Of a DNA stretch of 64,000 bases, positions 1 through 8,220 are shown one piece after another (the stretch's first letter is position 1; each line of letters opens with the position of its first letter). The translations under genes were made by a program, and so were the position numbers. The stretch is from Paenibacillus alvei DSM 29 (GTDB lineage: Bacteria > Bacillota > Bacilli > Paenibacillales > Paenibacillaceae): positions 124,001 through 188,000 of the forward strand of contig NZ_AMBZ01000005.1 in the NCBI RefSeq assembly GCF_000293805.1, written 5' to 3'. A model generated the notes under the pieces. The model was not told where the DNA came from. It worked only from the letters and a program-made list of their open reading frames with translations, and did not search any database.

Positions 1-33
1 ATGTTGAACTATGGGTGTATGTTATCAACCTGA
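1..33 (+). CDS. Possible 3' end of an upstream gene (partial)
   Basis: Frame 1 is open from the left edge to a TGA at 31-33, encoding at most ten residues. The stop overlaps the ribosome binding site of the next gene, as in a tight operon. Nothing can be said about function, and the open frame could be chance. Confidence 0.25.
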   Translation: MLNYGCMLST

Positions 34-50
34 GAGGTGAGATCAGTTAC

Positions 51-1001
51 ATGAAGGCACTTGTCACCGGGATCTCCGGATTCGTAGGCAGTCATATGGC
101 GGAGTTTTTGTTGGATAAAAATGTAGAGGTAATCGGCACCATTCGCAACCGCAGCCGCCTTGAGCACATTAATCACATTCTGTCTGACATTCATCTTGTG
201 GAATGCGAGCTTCGCGATGCTTTTTCCGTTGAAACACTCATTACCAAAGAGAAGCCGAATCTTATTTTTCATTTGGCCGCGCAGAGCTTTGTACCTACAT
301 CGTGGAACTCTCCTGCAGACACAATCTACAACAATGTTGCCGGCCAATTGAATATTTTTGAAGCCGTTAGACGCCTCAATTTGGATTGTAAAATTCAAAT
401 TGCTTGCTCCAGTGAGGAATATGGTCATGTTGAACCTCATGAAACTCCGATTCGTGAAGAAAATCCACTCCGGCCTTTAAGTCCATATGCAGTTAGTAAA
501 GCAGCTCAAGACTATCTTGGGTATCAGTATCATAAGAGCTACGGCCTCCATGTCATTCGGACGAGAACGTTCAACCATACGGGCCCTCGTCGCGGCGAAC
601 AATTCGTAACTTCCAACTTTGCAAAGCAAATTGCCGAAATCGAGAAAGGCGTTCGTCCGCCTACTGTCCATGTTGGCAATTTGGAGGCGAAGCGCGATTT
701 TACCGATGTACGGGATATCGTTCGCGCCTATTGGCTGGCGCTGGAACGAGCAGAAGCTGGCGATTGCTACAACATTGCATCCGGATCCTGCGTAACAATT
801 CGCGAGATGCTCGATATGCTGCTGGCTAAATCCAACATTACGATCGACATTGTTCCAGATCCAAGCCGCATGCGTCCTTCCGACGTTGAAATTTTGCTCG
901 GCGACCATTCGAAGTTTACAGAGCATACAGGCTGGAGACCTGAAATTCCACTTGATCAAACTCTCGAAGACCTGCTAAACTACTGGCGCGAACGCGTATA
1001 A
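51..1001 (+). CDS. gmd: GDP-mannose 4,6-dehydratase-like SDR epimerase
   Basis: This 316-residue protein is an extended short-chain dehydrogenase acting on a nucleotide sugar, most likely converting GDP-mannose to GDP-4-keto-6-deoxymannose in the cytoplasm. The N-terminal NAD(P)-binding motif GISGFVGSHM lies at residues 7-16. The catalytic Tyr/Lys pair is in SPYAVSK, and NHTGPRRGEQFVTSNFAKQI matches the GMD subgroup. The C-terminal part resembles GDP-sugar dehydratases and reductases (VRDFTDV-like segment, TGWRPEIPL). The ATG at 51 is chosen over an in-frame ATG at 15 because AGAGGTGA lies ten bases upstream and the Rossmann motif starts at once. The related reductase Rmd is the main alternative. 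A terminator follows. The product fits the perosamine genes at 54-56 kb and the GDP-mannose synthase at 61.6 kb. Confidence 0.8.
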   Translation: MKALVTGISGFVGSHMAEFLLDKNVEVIGTIRNRSRLEHINHILSDIHLVECELRDAFSVETLITKEKPNLIFHLAAQSFVPTSWNSPADTIYNNVAGQLNIFEAVRRLNLDCKIQIACSSEEYGHVEPHETPIREENPLRPLSPYAVSKAAQDYLGYQYHKSYGLHVIRTRTFNHTGPRRGEQFVTSNFAKQIAEIEKGVRPPTVHVGNLEAKRDFTDVRDIVRAYWLALERAEAGDCYNIASGSCVTIREMLDMLLAKSNITIDIVPDPSRMRPSDVEILLGDHSKFTEHTGWRPEIPLDQTLEDLLNYWRERV

Positions 1002-1031
1002 ACTGCGATACGAGTATCGTAGCGTAAACCG

Positions 1032-1069
1032 ATGCGACCGCTTCTTCCGTCCGATGGAGTCGGTCGCAT
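1032..1069 (+). terminator. Intrinsic terminator after the dehydratase
   Basis: ATGCGACCG (1032-1040) pairs perfectly with CGGTCGCAT (1061-1069). The sequence after the stem is T-rich (ATTCTTTCTTATTT). Confidence 0.7.
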
Positions 1070-1153
1070 ATTCTTTCTTATTTGATGCATATGGAAATGG
1101 GTATGGTAGAATAGATGATAAGAATCATCTATGCGTAGAGGAGGACAAGCATC

Positions 1154-1393
1154 ATGAAGAAGGTTTGGAAAAAGCTGATGAAGAAAGGCTTTTCGGTTGA
1201 ACTCGATCAACTTCCGCAAAACAAGCAGCAATTTTTAGATGAAATTGAACGTTATTGTGTACAAGAGAAAGTTAACTATAAGTTCATTGAATATGATCGC
1301 CCTGCCGTGATTTCGATTGATGATGTCGTTTATCAATGCCAAGTCGAAAATGCCGGAAGACCCGGTTTCGTCCTTCATTTTAAAGAAGTATGA
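1154..1393 (+). CDS. Small conserved hypothetical protein, 79 aa
   Basis: The gene has a strong ribosome binding site (AGAGGAGG, about eight bases before ATG 1154). The product is short, charged and soluble, with a Lys-rich N-terminus (MKKVWKKLMKKG) followed by an apparent alpha/beta segment ending in VLHFKEV. It has no signal peptide, membrane segment or recognisable catalytic motif. I do not recognise the family. Codon use and the ribosome binding site make it a convincing gene. It stands alone between two terminators. Confidence 0.75.
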   Translation: MKKVWKKLMKKGFSVELDQLPQNKQQFLDEIERYCVQEKVNYKFIEYDRPAVISIDDVVYQCQVENAGRPGFVLHFKEV

Positions 1394-1530
1394 TAGCTTG
1401 GTACTACATAGTAGAGCCACATAATGCCGTCCTCGATGACGACTAGAAAGTCATCCGCGACAAGGTATCCTTTCAGCTAAACATTTTCGTATCCGAGGTC
1501 GAGTACGATTTTGATCACCGCCTGTTTCAT
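1375..1530 (-). pseudogene. Short minus-strand frame with an internal TAG
   Basis: From ATG 1530 the minus strand reads 17 residues (MKQAVIKIVLDLGYENV), a TAG at 1479-1477, and then 33 more residues in the same frame (LKGYLVADDFLVVIEDG and onward). A GGTGA stands before the start. The sense text on both sides of the stop looks protein-like, so this may be a small gene killed by one nonsense mutation. The family is not recognised. Its 3' end overlaps the end of the 79-aa gene. Confidence 0.35.
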
Positions 1531-1656
1531 GCCGCACTCACCTGCTCTATAATGAAGCCCAGCTTCACCATCTGATAATATGTAATCAAAACTACTCTGA
1601 TGAACTCGGCTTTCATTATCTGCGATACAATGCTATGATGCGCGACAACATCAAAG

Positions 1657-1687
1657 CAACCCGCAAACTTTGGCGTTTAGCGGGTTG
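1657..1687 (+). terminator. Hairpin terminator
   Basis: CAACCCGC (1657-1664) pairs with GCGGGTTG (1680-1687). There is an inner AAAC/GTTT stem, and a T-rich tail (TTTTTGTTTGG) follows on the plus strand. Confidence 0.6.
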
Positions 1688-1729
1688 TTTTTGTTTGGTT
1701 TATGTGTACAGCAGTGCGGGAAAGGACAA

Positions 1730-2365
1730 TTACAGATCAAGCTTTTTATAATCGCGTTGTTCAAGGTTGCGAGCAGTTTGGCTTAGCTTGACATTTTTGT
1801 GGTCCTGAAAGGTTCCCAATGCGAGATCAAAAACCGGGTTTGTAACGCCGTACCAGTAATTTTCATTTTTATAGTGATGCCATAAATGGACTTTCTTCAT
1901 CCAACGGCCCCATGGGGAGATGGGGGTAATCGGACGATGGGCAGCATAATGCTTCCACTCATAAAACAATAGGAATAGGATCATTCCAGCGATAAAAGCA
2001 TTTGCCATCACGAGGCTTGATGTTATAAAGTAGGCAATTGTTCCCGCAATAGCGAAGTTCGGCAGGGAGTACCACAAAGGCAAAAACAATAAATGCAGGT
2101 CATCCGGATTTACGTGATGATCATAATGTAAACGTTTAATTATTTTTAACAGGAATGGGTTCTTCGGAGTTCTTATGTGAAAAAGAAAGCGGTGCGTGAA
2201 ATACTCGGCAGCGGCATAAGTTGCCATGCCTATGGCGAAAGCAATCCATGTGCCGATAGTTGCTAGGCTCGGAATCAGAAAGCTAATACTGACCAGAAAG
2301 ATTCCGCACATTATGCATATATCGGGGAAAAAGAAAACTCTTTTACATATTTGGTCTTCATTCAA
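1730..2365 (-). CDS. Fatty acid hydroxylase / sterol desaturase family membrane protein
   Basis: This 211-residue membrane-bound di-iron enzyme probably hydroxylates or desaturates a lipid substrate; the substrate is not evident. The family's histidine clusters are visible: HRFLFH near residue 58, HYDHHVNPDDLH, HYAAH, and HLWHHYKNENYWYG. About four hydrophobic segments lie between them. The given start is TTG 2365 next to a GGAGGGGG run. An ATG four bases downstream is out of frame, so the true start could be TTG or an internal Met. It is a single gene, not coupled to neighbours. Confidence 0.8.
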   Translation of the reverse strand: MNEDQICKRVFFFPDICIMCGIFLVSISFLIPSLATIGTWIAFAIGMATYAAAEYFTHRFLFHIRTPKNPFLLKIIKRLHYDHHVNPDDLHLLFLPLWYSLPNFAIAGTIAYFITSSLVMANAFIAGMILFLLFYEWKHYAAHRPITPISPWGRWMKKVHLWHHYKNENYWYGVTNPVFDLALGTFQDHKNVKLSQTARNLEQRDYKKLDL

Positions 2366-2767
2366 ACCCCCTCCTGATTGCTAATATAGGGCCAACGTTT
2401 TTGTGTTTCATGAAACGGCCTTTTTGCTGCGCTGATCTATGAATATGCAGGAAATATGAAGTTGTTGCCGATTCATTATTGGAATTGAGATACTTCTTGA
2501 CAGTTATTTGATGATGATGAAGCAGATACTTGCATCTGGCTTTAGTTATCGAATGATTGAAGCCGCGGAATAATGGTAACGGGGGCGAACGCACCATTGC
2601 GCCTGTGAAAGAGAGTACGCATGTAATCGCGTTGCGGATGATTTATGATGCCGAGCTAAGTTAGGTGTTGACGCGCCTCCTACTCTTGCATTTCCTCGTT
2701 GTCTTTACGGACGGTCGAACCCCGAGGGTTCGCTTCCCATCCTTTCTGCGCTCCATAAAACAAAAAA
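2366..2767. other. Non-coding stretch without recognised genes
   Basis: Open frames here lack convincing ribosome binding sites or protein-like composition. The only visible structure is a 7-bp hairpin, CGAACCC/GGGTTCG, at 2716-2732, beyond the terminator of the tRNA genes. Confidence 0.5.
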
Positions 2768-2781
2768 GCGCCCTTCGGCGC
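2768..2781 (-). terminator. Terminator of the tRNA-Pro/tRNA-Gly unit
   Basis: GCGCC (2768-2772) and GGCGC (2777-2781) form a stem with a 4-base loop. On the minus strand it is followed by T6 (2767-2762), directly downstream of tRNA-Gly. Confidence 0.75.
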
Positions 2782-2794
2782 ATTTCATTTGTTA

Positions 2795-2868
2795 TGGAGC
2801 GGGTGATGGGAATCGAACCCACGCCGGCGGCTTGGGAAGCCGCTGTTCTACCATTGAACTACACCCGC
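2795..2868 (-). tRNA. tRNA-Gly (CCC)
   Basis: On the minus strand the acceptor stem GCGGGTG pairs with CACCCGC, a T discriminator follows, and CCA is encoded. The anticodon stem GCGGC/GCCGC encloses loop TTCCCAA, giving anticodon CCC. The T arm contains GGTTCGATTCC. All four arms fold. Confidence 0.93.
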
Positions 2869-2918
2869 ATATGCAAAAAACACTCGATTGCAGTATACCT
2901 GACATGAGTGTAATAAGA

Positions 2919-2995
2919 TGGTCGGGACGACACGATTTGAACATGCGACCCCCTGGTCCCAAACCAGGTGCTCTACCAAGCTGAGCTACGTCCCG
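2919..2995 (-). tRNA. tRNA-Pro (TGG)
   Basis: On the minus strand the acceptor stem CGGGACG pairs with CGTCCCG, followed by A and an encoded CCA. The anticodon stem CCTGG/CCAGG encloses TTTGGGA, giving anticodon TGG. It lies 50 bases upstream of tRNA-Gly and is probably co-transcribed with it. Confidence 0.95.
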
Positions 2996-3119
2996 ACATG
3001 TATTGCACGCCACATCAAGTGACAAGAAATAATATAGCACAGCCCCTTCTATTCTGCAATACGTTTTCATTTGAACATTTATAATTATTTTCGATCGATG
3101 AAGATGGTATCCATCTAAA

Positions 3120-3794
3120 CTAGTTATCCACTAAACCATGCTTTAATGCGTATCGGGTAAGCTGAACACGATTCTCCAAATGCAGCTTCTGCATAATATT
3201 TTTCAGGTGATTTTTCACCGTGTGCTCGGACAGCGAGAGCTGGGCCGCAATCGCCCGGTTCGATTCTCCCTTTGCCACACGTTCCAAAATTTCCCGCTCA
3301 CGCCCTGTCAGTGGTGTTGACGCAGGAGCCTTGCTTTCTCCTTTGGCTGAAAACTCCTGCAATATACGAAACGCCAGCTCCTTCGACATCGGTGCCTCAT
3401 CAATGGCGATCGCACGCAAATACTCATGCCACGCTGAAGGCTGTAGGTTCTTGAGCAAATAGCCTTGCGCACCCTTTTTCAATGCATCAAACAAATGCGT
3501 TATATCGTCCGATACGGTAACCATTACAATTTTCACGTATGGAAACTGCTCCTTGATCCGCTTGGTAGCTTCCAATCCGTCCATAACGGGCATGGAAATG
3601 TCCATCAGGATTAAGTCAGGCATCACTTGATCCGTCATACGGAGCGCATCTTCTCCGTTCACCGCCTCGCCCACAACGACGAACGCGGGATCAATCGCTA
3701 AAATATCCCTCATTCCCTCACGCGCATGTGCATTGTCATCGGCTATCAATACACGAAAACAATGCTGCTTTTCTGAACCGTGTTCCGCATTCAT
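3120..3794 (-). CDS. NarL/FixJ-type response regulator
   Basis: A 224-residue DNA-binding response regulator. The receiver domain (about 12-130) has the acidic pair D19-D20, the phospho-acceptor D65 (LILMDISMPVMDG), T93 and K115 (GYLLKN). The C-terminal LuxR-type helix-turn-helix spans about 157-220 (LTGREREILERVAKGESNRA). It starts 28 bases after the histidine kinase gene on the same strand, so the two form one operon and a cognate pair. The kinase is of the HisKA_3 type that normally pairs with this class of regulator. No target genes are evident from position. Confidence 0.93.
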   Translation of the reverse strand: MNAEHGSEKQHCFRVLIADDNAHAREGMRDILAIDPAFVVVGEAVNGEDALRMTDQVMPDLILMDISMPVMDGLEATKRIKEQFPYVKIVMVTVSDDITHLFDALKKGAQGYLLKNLQPSAWHEYLRAIAIDEAPMSKELAFRILQEFSAKGESKAPASTPLTGREREILERVAKGESNRAIAAQLSLSEHTVKNHLKNIMQKLHLENRVQLTRYALKHGLVDN

Positions 3795-3822
3795 CTATAT
3801 CCCTCTCCTTTTGCATCTTCTG

Positions 3823-4683
3823 TCATGATGAGCTCGAAATGCGTACAATCGTCAAATTTCCATCTCGTTCCACAGACAAGCCCCAGCCCATATTGATCGT
3901 ACGGTCTCGCACCATCTTCAGCCCATACTTTCCTTTCTGTTCAAATGGTTCCCTTACAAATCCTTTGCCATCGTCTCGAATTTCACAGGTAAACCCTCCA
4001 GCGACAGGCTTGGCAATAACCCATACATGCTCCGCCTCCGCATGTTTGCGCACATTAAGCAGCGCCTCGCGAACCGAGGACAGAAGCGCTATTTTTTCTT
4101 TCAATGACAGTAAATCTTCGGACAGCTCCCACTTCACTTCCAGCGACCAATCCGTATCCTTGCGGATATCCTCAATCATGGTAACCAGTTGATTCGACCA
4201 AGACTCATTGATCTCCTCAGGCACCGTTTGCAAGTTCGCGATCGAAAGGCGCACATCCTCATACACATGCCGAACGGTCTGCCGCAGCTTATCCAGCTGT
4301 TCAGGCTGCTGCTCGATAGAGGCGGTCTCCAGTCGATCAATTTTGACTGCCAACATGAACAAGGATTGGGATATCCCGTCATGGAGCTCTTCTGCCAATC
4401 TGCCTCGCTCCTCTAAGGCCGCCTTCGTCTGCTGCTCACGCTGAAGCTTCCTCTGCGTCTCATCCAGCAGCTTGAACAATCGCGTCAGCAGCGTTGCGGA
4501 TACAATGAAGACAATAGCAGGCGCGAGCCAGTTTCCAACCTCCATGGACACATAGGGAAGCAGGAACGAGTGGCGCACATATTCCCACAAGCCAATCGTA
4601 ATCGTGGGAATCCATAGAATAAGATGTTTGATCGTACGATCCTTCAACTTGTCTCGCCCCATTCTGTAACGATCACTTTTCAT
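3823..4683 (-). CDS. Two-component sensor histidine kinase (HisKA_3 type)
   Basis: A 286-residue membrane sensor. Two membrane segments (about 17-35 and 51-70) are joined by a very short external loop, so it may sense the membrane itself. A coiled region follows, then the dimerisation/phosphoacceptor motif EERGRLAEELHDGISQS with H101 as the phosphorylated His. The HATPase domain has its N box near NVRKHAEAEHV and a G box at RDDGKGF. Architecture is like LiaS/DesK kinases, but no liaF-like gene is next to it. The ATG at 4683 has only a weak AGGAA upstream. Its partner is the response regulator just downstream. Confidence 0.9.
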   Translation of the reverse strand: MKSDRYRMGRDKLKDRTIKHLILWIPTITIGLWEYVRHSFLLPYVSMEVGNWLAPAIVFIVSATLLTRLFKLLDETQRKLQREQQTKAALEERGRLAEELHDGISQSLFMLAVKIDRLETASIEQQPEQLDKLRQTVRHVYEDVRLSIANLQTVPEEINESWSNQLVTMIEDIRKDTDWSLEVKWELSEDLLSLKEKIALLSSVREALLNVRKHAEAEHVWVIAKPVAGGFTCEIRDDGKGFVREPFEQKGKYGLKMVRDRTINMGWGLSVERDGNLTIVRISSSS

Positions 4684-4706
4684 TAATTCCTATTGTAATG
4701 AAAAAA

Positions 4707-4736
4707 GCATACGGTCACCAGTTCATAACCGCATGC
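4707..4736 (-). terminator. Terminator of the LacI-type regulator gene
   Basis: GCATACGGT (4707-4715) pairs with ACCGCATGC (4728-4736) with one G-U pair in the transcript. On the minus strand it runs into T6. Confidence 0.75.
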
Positions 4737-4766
4737 CTTTTCTTCTTAATCGGACTGATATTACAG

Positions 4767-5768
4767 CTATAATTGCCTCGGTGCGCTTGTAGATTCTCGA
4801 ATCACGATTTCCGAATCCAAACGCGTAGTCACACTGCGCTTATTCAACCCATTAATTTGCTTGATCAGCTGATCAACCGCCACTCTTCCAATTTGATGAG
4901 CAGGCTGGCGCATCGTTGTCAGCTGCGGCCGCAATTGGGAAGCAATCACTTGATCATCATAGCCGATTACAGACATATCATCTGGCACTTTATACCCTGC
5001 CTGCCAAAGTGCATTAATGGCGCCAATCGCTGTAAAATCATCGGCAGCAAACAGCGCCGTCGGCATACTTCCTTTTTTCAGCCAGCGCTGGACAGCATCA
5101 TAACCGGATTGAATGCTGAATGCGCCATCCTCTATGGCATATGGCTCGAGGCCCGCGTCCTCCATTGCCCCCCTGAAACCCCTTTCACGTTCAAGCGCGC
5201 TCAAAAAGAACTGCGGTCCCCGAATGTGAGCGATCGAGCGATGCCCCAAATCAATCAAATGCTTCGTCGCTCCATATCCGCCTTTATAATTATCCACATT
5301 CACGTTTGTCACGGATGGTTGTATCGTTTGATTGTCAATAAGTACGAATGGAATTTTACGTTTTTTCAGTTCTACAACATAAGGCTCCTCGTGTACAGCT
5401 GAAAGAATTAACATTCCATCCACACGATCCTCCTGGATCAGGTCAGTGCCGACCCCTTGCTCCATCGGCTCTGCTGCAACCGATAGGGCTAAGTAATATC
5501 CATGATCTTTTAGCTGTGAGTACACCGTTTGTACGATACTATCCAGGAATGAATCTTGAAGCGTAGTAACAATCATCCCAATGACACCCGTTTTCCCCTT
5601 AGCGAGACTGCGAGCTGCCGCATTAGGATGATAGTCCAGTTCTTTCATCGCCTGCAGCACTTTAATCCGATTTTTCTCTCGAACCGTCTTTGCGTTGTTT
5701 AAAACGCGTGATACCGTTACGACGGATAAACCTGATTTCTTAGCCACATCAAAAATACTGACCCTCAT
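4767..5768 (-). CDS. LacI/GalR family transcriptional regulator
   Basis: A 333-residue repressor. The N-terminal helix-turn-helix (IFDVAKKSGLSVVTVSRVLN, about 5-24) and hinge (YHPNAAARSLAKGKTGVIG) are followed by a periplasmic-binding-protein-like ligand domain (about 62-330) with the family's FAADDFTAIGA and SVIGYDDQ segments. It probably responds to a sugar or sugar phosphate. No transport or catabolic gene adjoins it, so the regulon is unknown. It is transcribed alone, and its terminator separates it from the kinase operon. Confidence 0.92.
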   Translation of the reverse strand: MRVSIFDVAKKSGLSVVTVSRVLNNAKTVREKNRIKVLQAMKELDYHPNAAARSLAKGKTGVIGMIVTTLQDSFLDSIVQTVYSQLKDHGYYLALSVAAEPMEQGVGTDLIQEDRVDGMLILSAVHEEPYVVELKKRKIPFVLIDNQTIQPSVTNVNVDNYKGGYGATKHLIDLGHRSIAHIRGPQFFLSALERERGFRGAMEDAGLEPYAIEDGAFSIQSGYDAVQRWLKKGSMPTALFAADDFTAIGAINALWQAGYKVPDDMSVIGYDDQVIASQLRPQLTTMRQPAHQIGRVAVDQLIKQINGLNKRSVTTRLDSEIVIRESTSAPRQL

Positions 5769-6035
5769 ATCCTTCTCCCCTCATGATCGATCATTAGATA
5801 TGGAAAGGCATAATCTCTATGTTACCATCATAACCAACTTTAAAGCGTTATTCCATTAAAACATGATTTTATCTCTGCTATTTTTCGCCTTTTTAATAAA
5901 TCTTTAGCAATGAACATTCCTTCCGTCTATAGCTCTGATTCTCATATGAAACGAAAATAGAAATACCCCGTATGAATAATACTACAAGGGATAGAGTTTA
6001 ACTCGAGATAGGTGTTCAAAAGGAGCTGACCATTC

Positions 6036-6362
6036 ATGATCGTAGTAACGACTGAACGTATTGCAAATTATGAAGTATCCGAAGTGCTGGGCACAGCATT
6101 TGGCGTAGTTGTTCGAGCTCGCGGCATCGGCGGCGACATTATGGCTTCCTTGAAGGGTCTCGTTGGCGGGGAAGTTAAGCAGTATACTCAAATGATCGAG
6201 GATGCTCGCCGACAAGCGATGGATCGTATGATTGAAAATGCTCACGCGATGGGTGGAGACGGTATCATCATGATGCGCTTCGACAGCGGCGACGTTGGCC
6301 AGAATATGAGTGAAATCGTAGCTTACGGAACCGTTGTTAAGCTGAGAGCGGTGCAATCCTAA
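6036..6362 (+). CDS. YbjQ family (DUF74) protein
   Basis: A 108-residue member of the YbjQ/UPF0145 family, small pentamer-forming proteins sometimes described as heavy-metal-binding. Diagnostic segments are visible: VTTERIANYEVSEVLG, VRARGIGGD, and RQAMDRMIENAHAMGGDGI. Start ATG 6036 follows an AAAGGAG. The stop overlaps the start of the next gene by one base (TAATG), so the two are translationally coupled. The biological role of the family is unsettled. Confidence 0.9.
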   Translation: MIVVTTERIANYEVSEVLGTAFGVVVRARGIGGDIMASLKGLVGGEVKQYTQMIEDARRQAMDRMIENAHAMGGDGIIMMRFDSGDVGQNMSEIVAYGTVVKLRAVQS

Positions 6363-6625
6363 TGGACGATGTCGTACACTTCTTCCAACTCGCTTTACTC
6401 GTATACGGTCTGCCCCTTATCGGCCTTGTCATTCTTATTTTGATCGGCAAGAAATACTTCGACAAGCGCTATAAGCAATACGATAACCCTTTGGACGCCA
6501 TTGGCGTAAACGGTGATTTCATTCCTACGAAGGAAATTTTTATTGACCCGAAGGATGGACTGAAATATCAAGTGTATTACAACTCCAAAACAGGCGAGCG
6601 CAAATACGTTCGCATGCAATCGTAA
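6362..6625 (+). CDS. Small single-pass membrane protein coupled to YbjQ
   Basis: An 87-residue protein with one transmembrane helix (about 8-28, LALLVYGLPLIGLVILILIG), a basic stop-transfer sequence, and a soluble tail of about 55 residues ending KTGERKYVRMQS. No catalytic motif is visible. The one-base overlap with the YbjQ gene and the terminator after it make a two-gene operon. A role as membrane anchor or partner of the YbjQ protein is inference from position only. Confidence 0.8.
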   Translation: MDDVVHFFQLALLVYGLPLIGLVILILIGKKYFDKRYKQYDNPLDAIGVNGDFIPTKEIFIDPKDGLKYQVYYNSKTGERKYVRMQS

Positions 6626-6655
6626 TCGATTCCTACCGATATCCGGGCACACAAA

Positions 6656-6690
6656 AAAGACCGCTCAGCGTTCAGGCTGAAGCGGTCTTT
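6656..6690. terminator. Bidirectional terminator
   Basis: AAAGACCGCT (6656-6665) pairs with AGCGGTCTTT (6681-6690), with A-rich and T-rich flanks. It serves the plus-strand YbjQ operon and the converging aldolase gene. Confidence 0.8.
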
Positions 6691-6716
6691 CTATCGTACA
6701 GGACAGTTGCCGTCCT

Positions 6717-7682
6717 TTACGAATTCTTTTTAGGAATGGAAACCTCTGGCGTCGTCATCTGATCATAGAAGTCCAGAAATTTATCCCGATTATCAGAAGC
6801 AAGAATCGCCATAGCTGAACGAGGATGCTCATCCAGCGTGCCGGTAATCAAGTAAGGAATCAAGTAACCCCACTCCCATTTTTCACGCATCGGAATCATA
6901 TGCTCTTCAAGGAACCCGAGCACGGCCCGAAGCTGATATTTGCTGTTTTTCAAATGAGTCAATAGAGCTTCTGTCGGACAGTTGCCTGCTCCGCGCCCCA
7001 TTCCATATACGGAAGCATCCAGCATTTCAACACCGAGCTCTGCCGCCACAAGTGTGTTCGAGAAAGCCAGCTGCATATTATTATGCGTATGAACACCAAG
7101 CCGCTTATTCGGCAGATGCTCCTTAAACTTATTAACAAGGAAATGAAAATCATTATGATCAAGACTGCCGTATGAATCTACGATATATACCACATCTACG
7201 ACACTTTCTTTAATCATTGCAAATGCTTCTATGAGATCATTTTCCATCACATTTGACAGCGCCATAATATTTAGCGTTGTTTCATAACCGCGATCATGGA
7301 ACGTACGTACCAAATCCAGTGCCTTGTCCACATCCTTGATATAACAAGCAACTCGGATTAAATCCAACATACTTTCGCTGCGAGGCAAAATGTCGTTCTC
7401 ATCCACACGGCCGATATCCACTAGCGCGGATAGCTTCGTAGTTCCCTTCTGCGGAATGACAGTACGTAAAAAATCGTCGTCCAAAAATCGCCAAGGGCCT
7501 GCTTCGTCAGCGCCTTTGAGCAGTTTAGGCGAATTTTTGTAGCCGATTTCCATATAGTCGACGCCAGCTTCATTTAATGAAGCGTACAAGCTTTGCACGA
7601 ACTCGACGCTGAAGTCCCAATTGTTCACTAGACCACCGTCGCGGATTGTGCAGTCGACAATTTTGCAGTGATTCGTTTTCAT
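6717..7682 (-). CDS. DRE-TIM aldolase (HMGL-like / 4-hydroxy-2-oxovalerate aldolase-like)
   Basis: A 321-residue TIM-barrel carbon-carbon lyase or condensing enzyme. The opening motif CTIRDGG (residues 11-17) is the DRE-type metal and base signature, and the metal-binding HTHNN and GMGRGAGNCPTE segments match the HMG-CoA lyase and DmpG superfamily. It lacks the C-terminal regulatory domains of isopropylmalate synthases. No partner dehydrogenase lies next to it, so the exact substrate cannot be assigned. Similar stand-alone aldolases sit in Firmicutes glycan or acyl-sugar loci. Start ATG 7682 is preceded by a GGAGAT. Confidence 0.85.
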   Translation of the reverse strand: MKTNHCKIVDCTIRDGGLVNNWDFSVEFVQSLYASLNEAGVDYMEIGYKNSPKLLKGADEAGPWRFLDDDFLRTVIPQKGTTKLSALVDIGRVDENDILPRSESMLDLIRVACYIKDVDKALDLVRTFHDRGYETTLNIMALSNVMENDLIEAFAMIKESVVDVVYIVDSYGSLDHNDFHFLVNKFKEHLPNKRLGVHTHNNMQLAFSNTLVAAELGVEMLDASVYGMGRGAGNCPTEALLTHLKNSKYQLRAVLGFLEEHMIPMREKWEWGYLIPYLITGTLDEHPRSAMAILASDNRDKFLDFYDQMTTPEVSIPKKNS

Positions 7683-7872
7683 CCCGCTATCTCCTTTGCC
7701 AAATGTTTTCTCTCCATTCTAATGGAAAAAAACTCATAAAGCAAAGCAAAAAAGCTTCATTTTTGTGGCGATTTGATACAAATTGATAGATTATCTCTAT
7801 TTTTAAGCTTTTTCTATGAAAAAATCACATGTACTTTTTCTTCGCTTGTGCTACATTCAATGTAAATTCAAT

Positions 7873-7892
7873 TGATACCGATTATCATTATA
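7873..7892 (+). promoter_or_regulatory. Fur box upstream of feoAB
   Basis: GATACCGATTATCATTATA (7874-7892) matches 16 of 19 positions of the Fur consensus GATAATGATTATCATTATC. It lies about 65 bases before feoA, as expected for iron repression of ferrous-iron uptake. Confidence 0.85.
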
Positions 7893-7956
7893 AATAAGAA
7901 ATTGGCACTTTACACCTAAAGATGAACCGATATAGATGAAGAAAGAAGGATTATAA

Positions 7957-8220
7957 ATGCGCTCGACTCATTCAACGATGCTCTGTGAGAGCATGTCCCT
8001 ATGTCAACTGAAGCCTGGTCAACGTGCATGCATTTGCGATTTGTCCAAGGTTCATGCATCGGTATGCCACCGACTGCGCGATTTGGGCATAACAGAGGGA
8101 ACCCACGTAGAGCTGAAACGTACCAGCTTGTTCGGCGGCCCGCTCACCCTTGAGGCAAATGGACAATTGTTCGGCATTCGCCAAAGCGAGGCTCGGTTTA
8201 TCGGGGTGAACGGCGCATGA
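7957..8220 (+). CDS. feoA: Ferrous iron transport protein A
   Basis: An 87-residue FeoA: a small cytoplasmic SH3-like protein that supports FeoB. Typical sequence is visible (LCQLKPGQRACICDL, HRLRDLGITEGTHVELKRTS, FGIRQSEA). The gene follows a Fur box and overlaps feoB by four bases (ATGA), so the two are translationally coupled. A GAAAGAAGGA motif precedes ATG 7957. A downstream Met (MSLCQLKPG) is an alternative start. Confidence 0.93.
   Translation: MRSTHSTMLCESMSLCQLKPGQRACICDLSKVHASVCHRLRDLGITEGTHVELKRTSLFGGPLTLEANGQLFGIRQSEARFIGVNGA

Noticed and set aside
2358..2597. Minus-strand frame of 79 aa before the hydroxylase gene
   Set aside because: No ribosome binding site, overlaps the hydroxylase start region, and composition is not protein-like.
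2716..2732. CGAACCC/GGGTTCG hairpin as a tRNA T-arm relic
   Set aside because: No acceptor or anticodon stem around it, so no tRNA call is supported.
2665..3070. Two overlapping open frames (80 and 92 aa) on either strand
   Set aside because: They are translations of the tRNA-Gly and tRNA-Pro genes and their flanks, a common false gene.
4773..5402. 209-aa plus-strand frame
   Set aside because: Antisense shadow of the LacI-type regulator, with no start signal.
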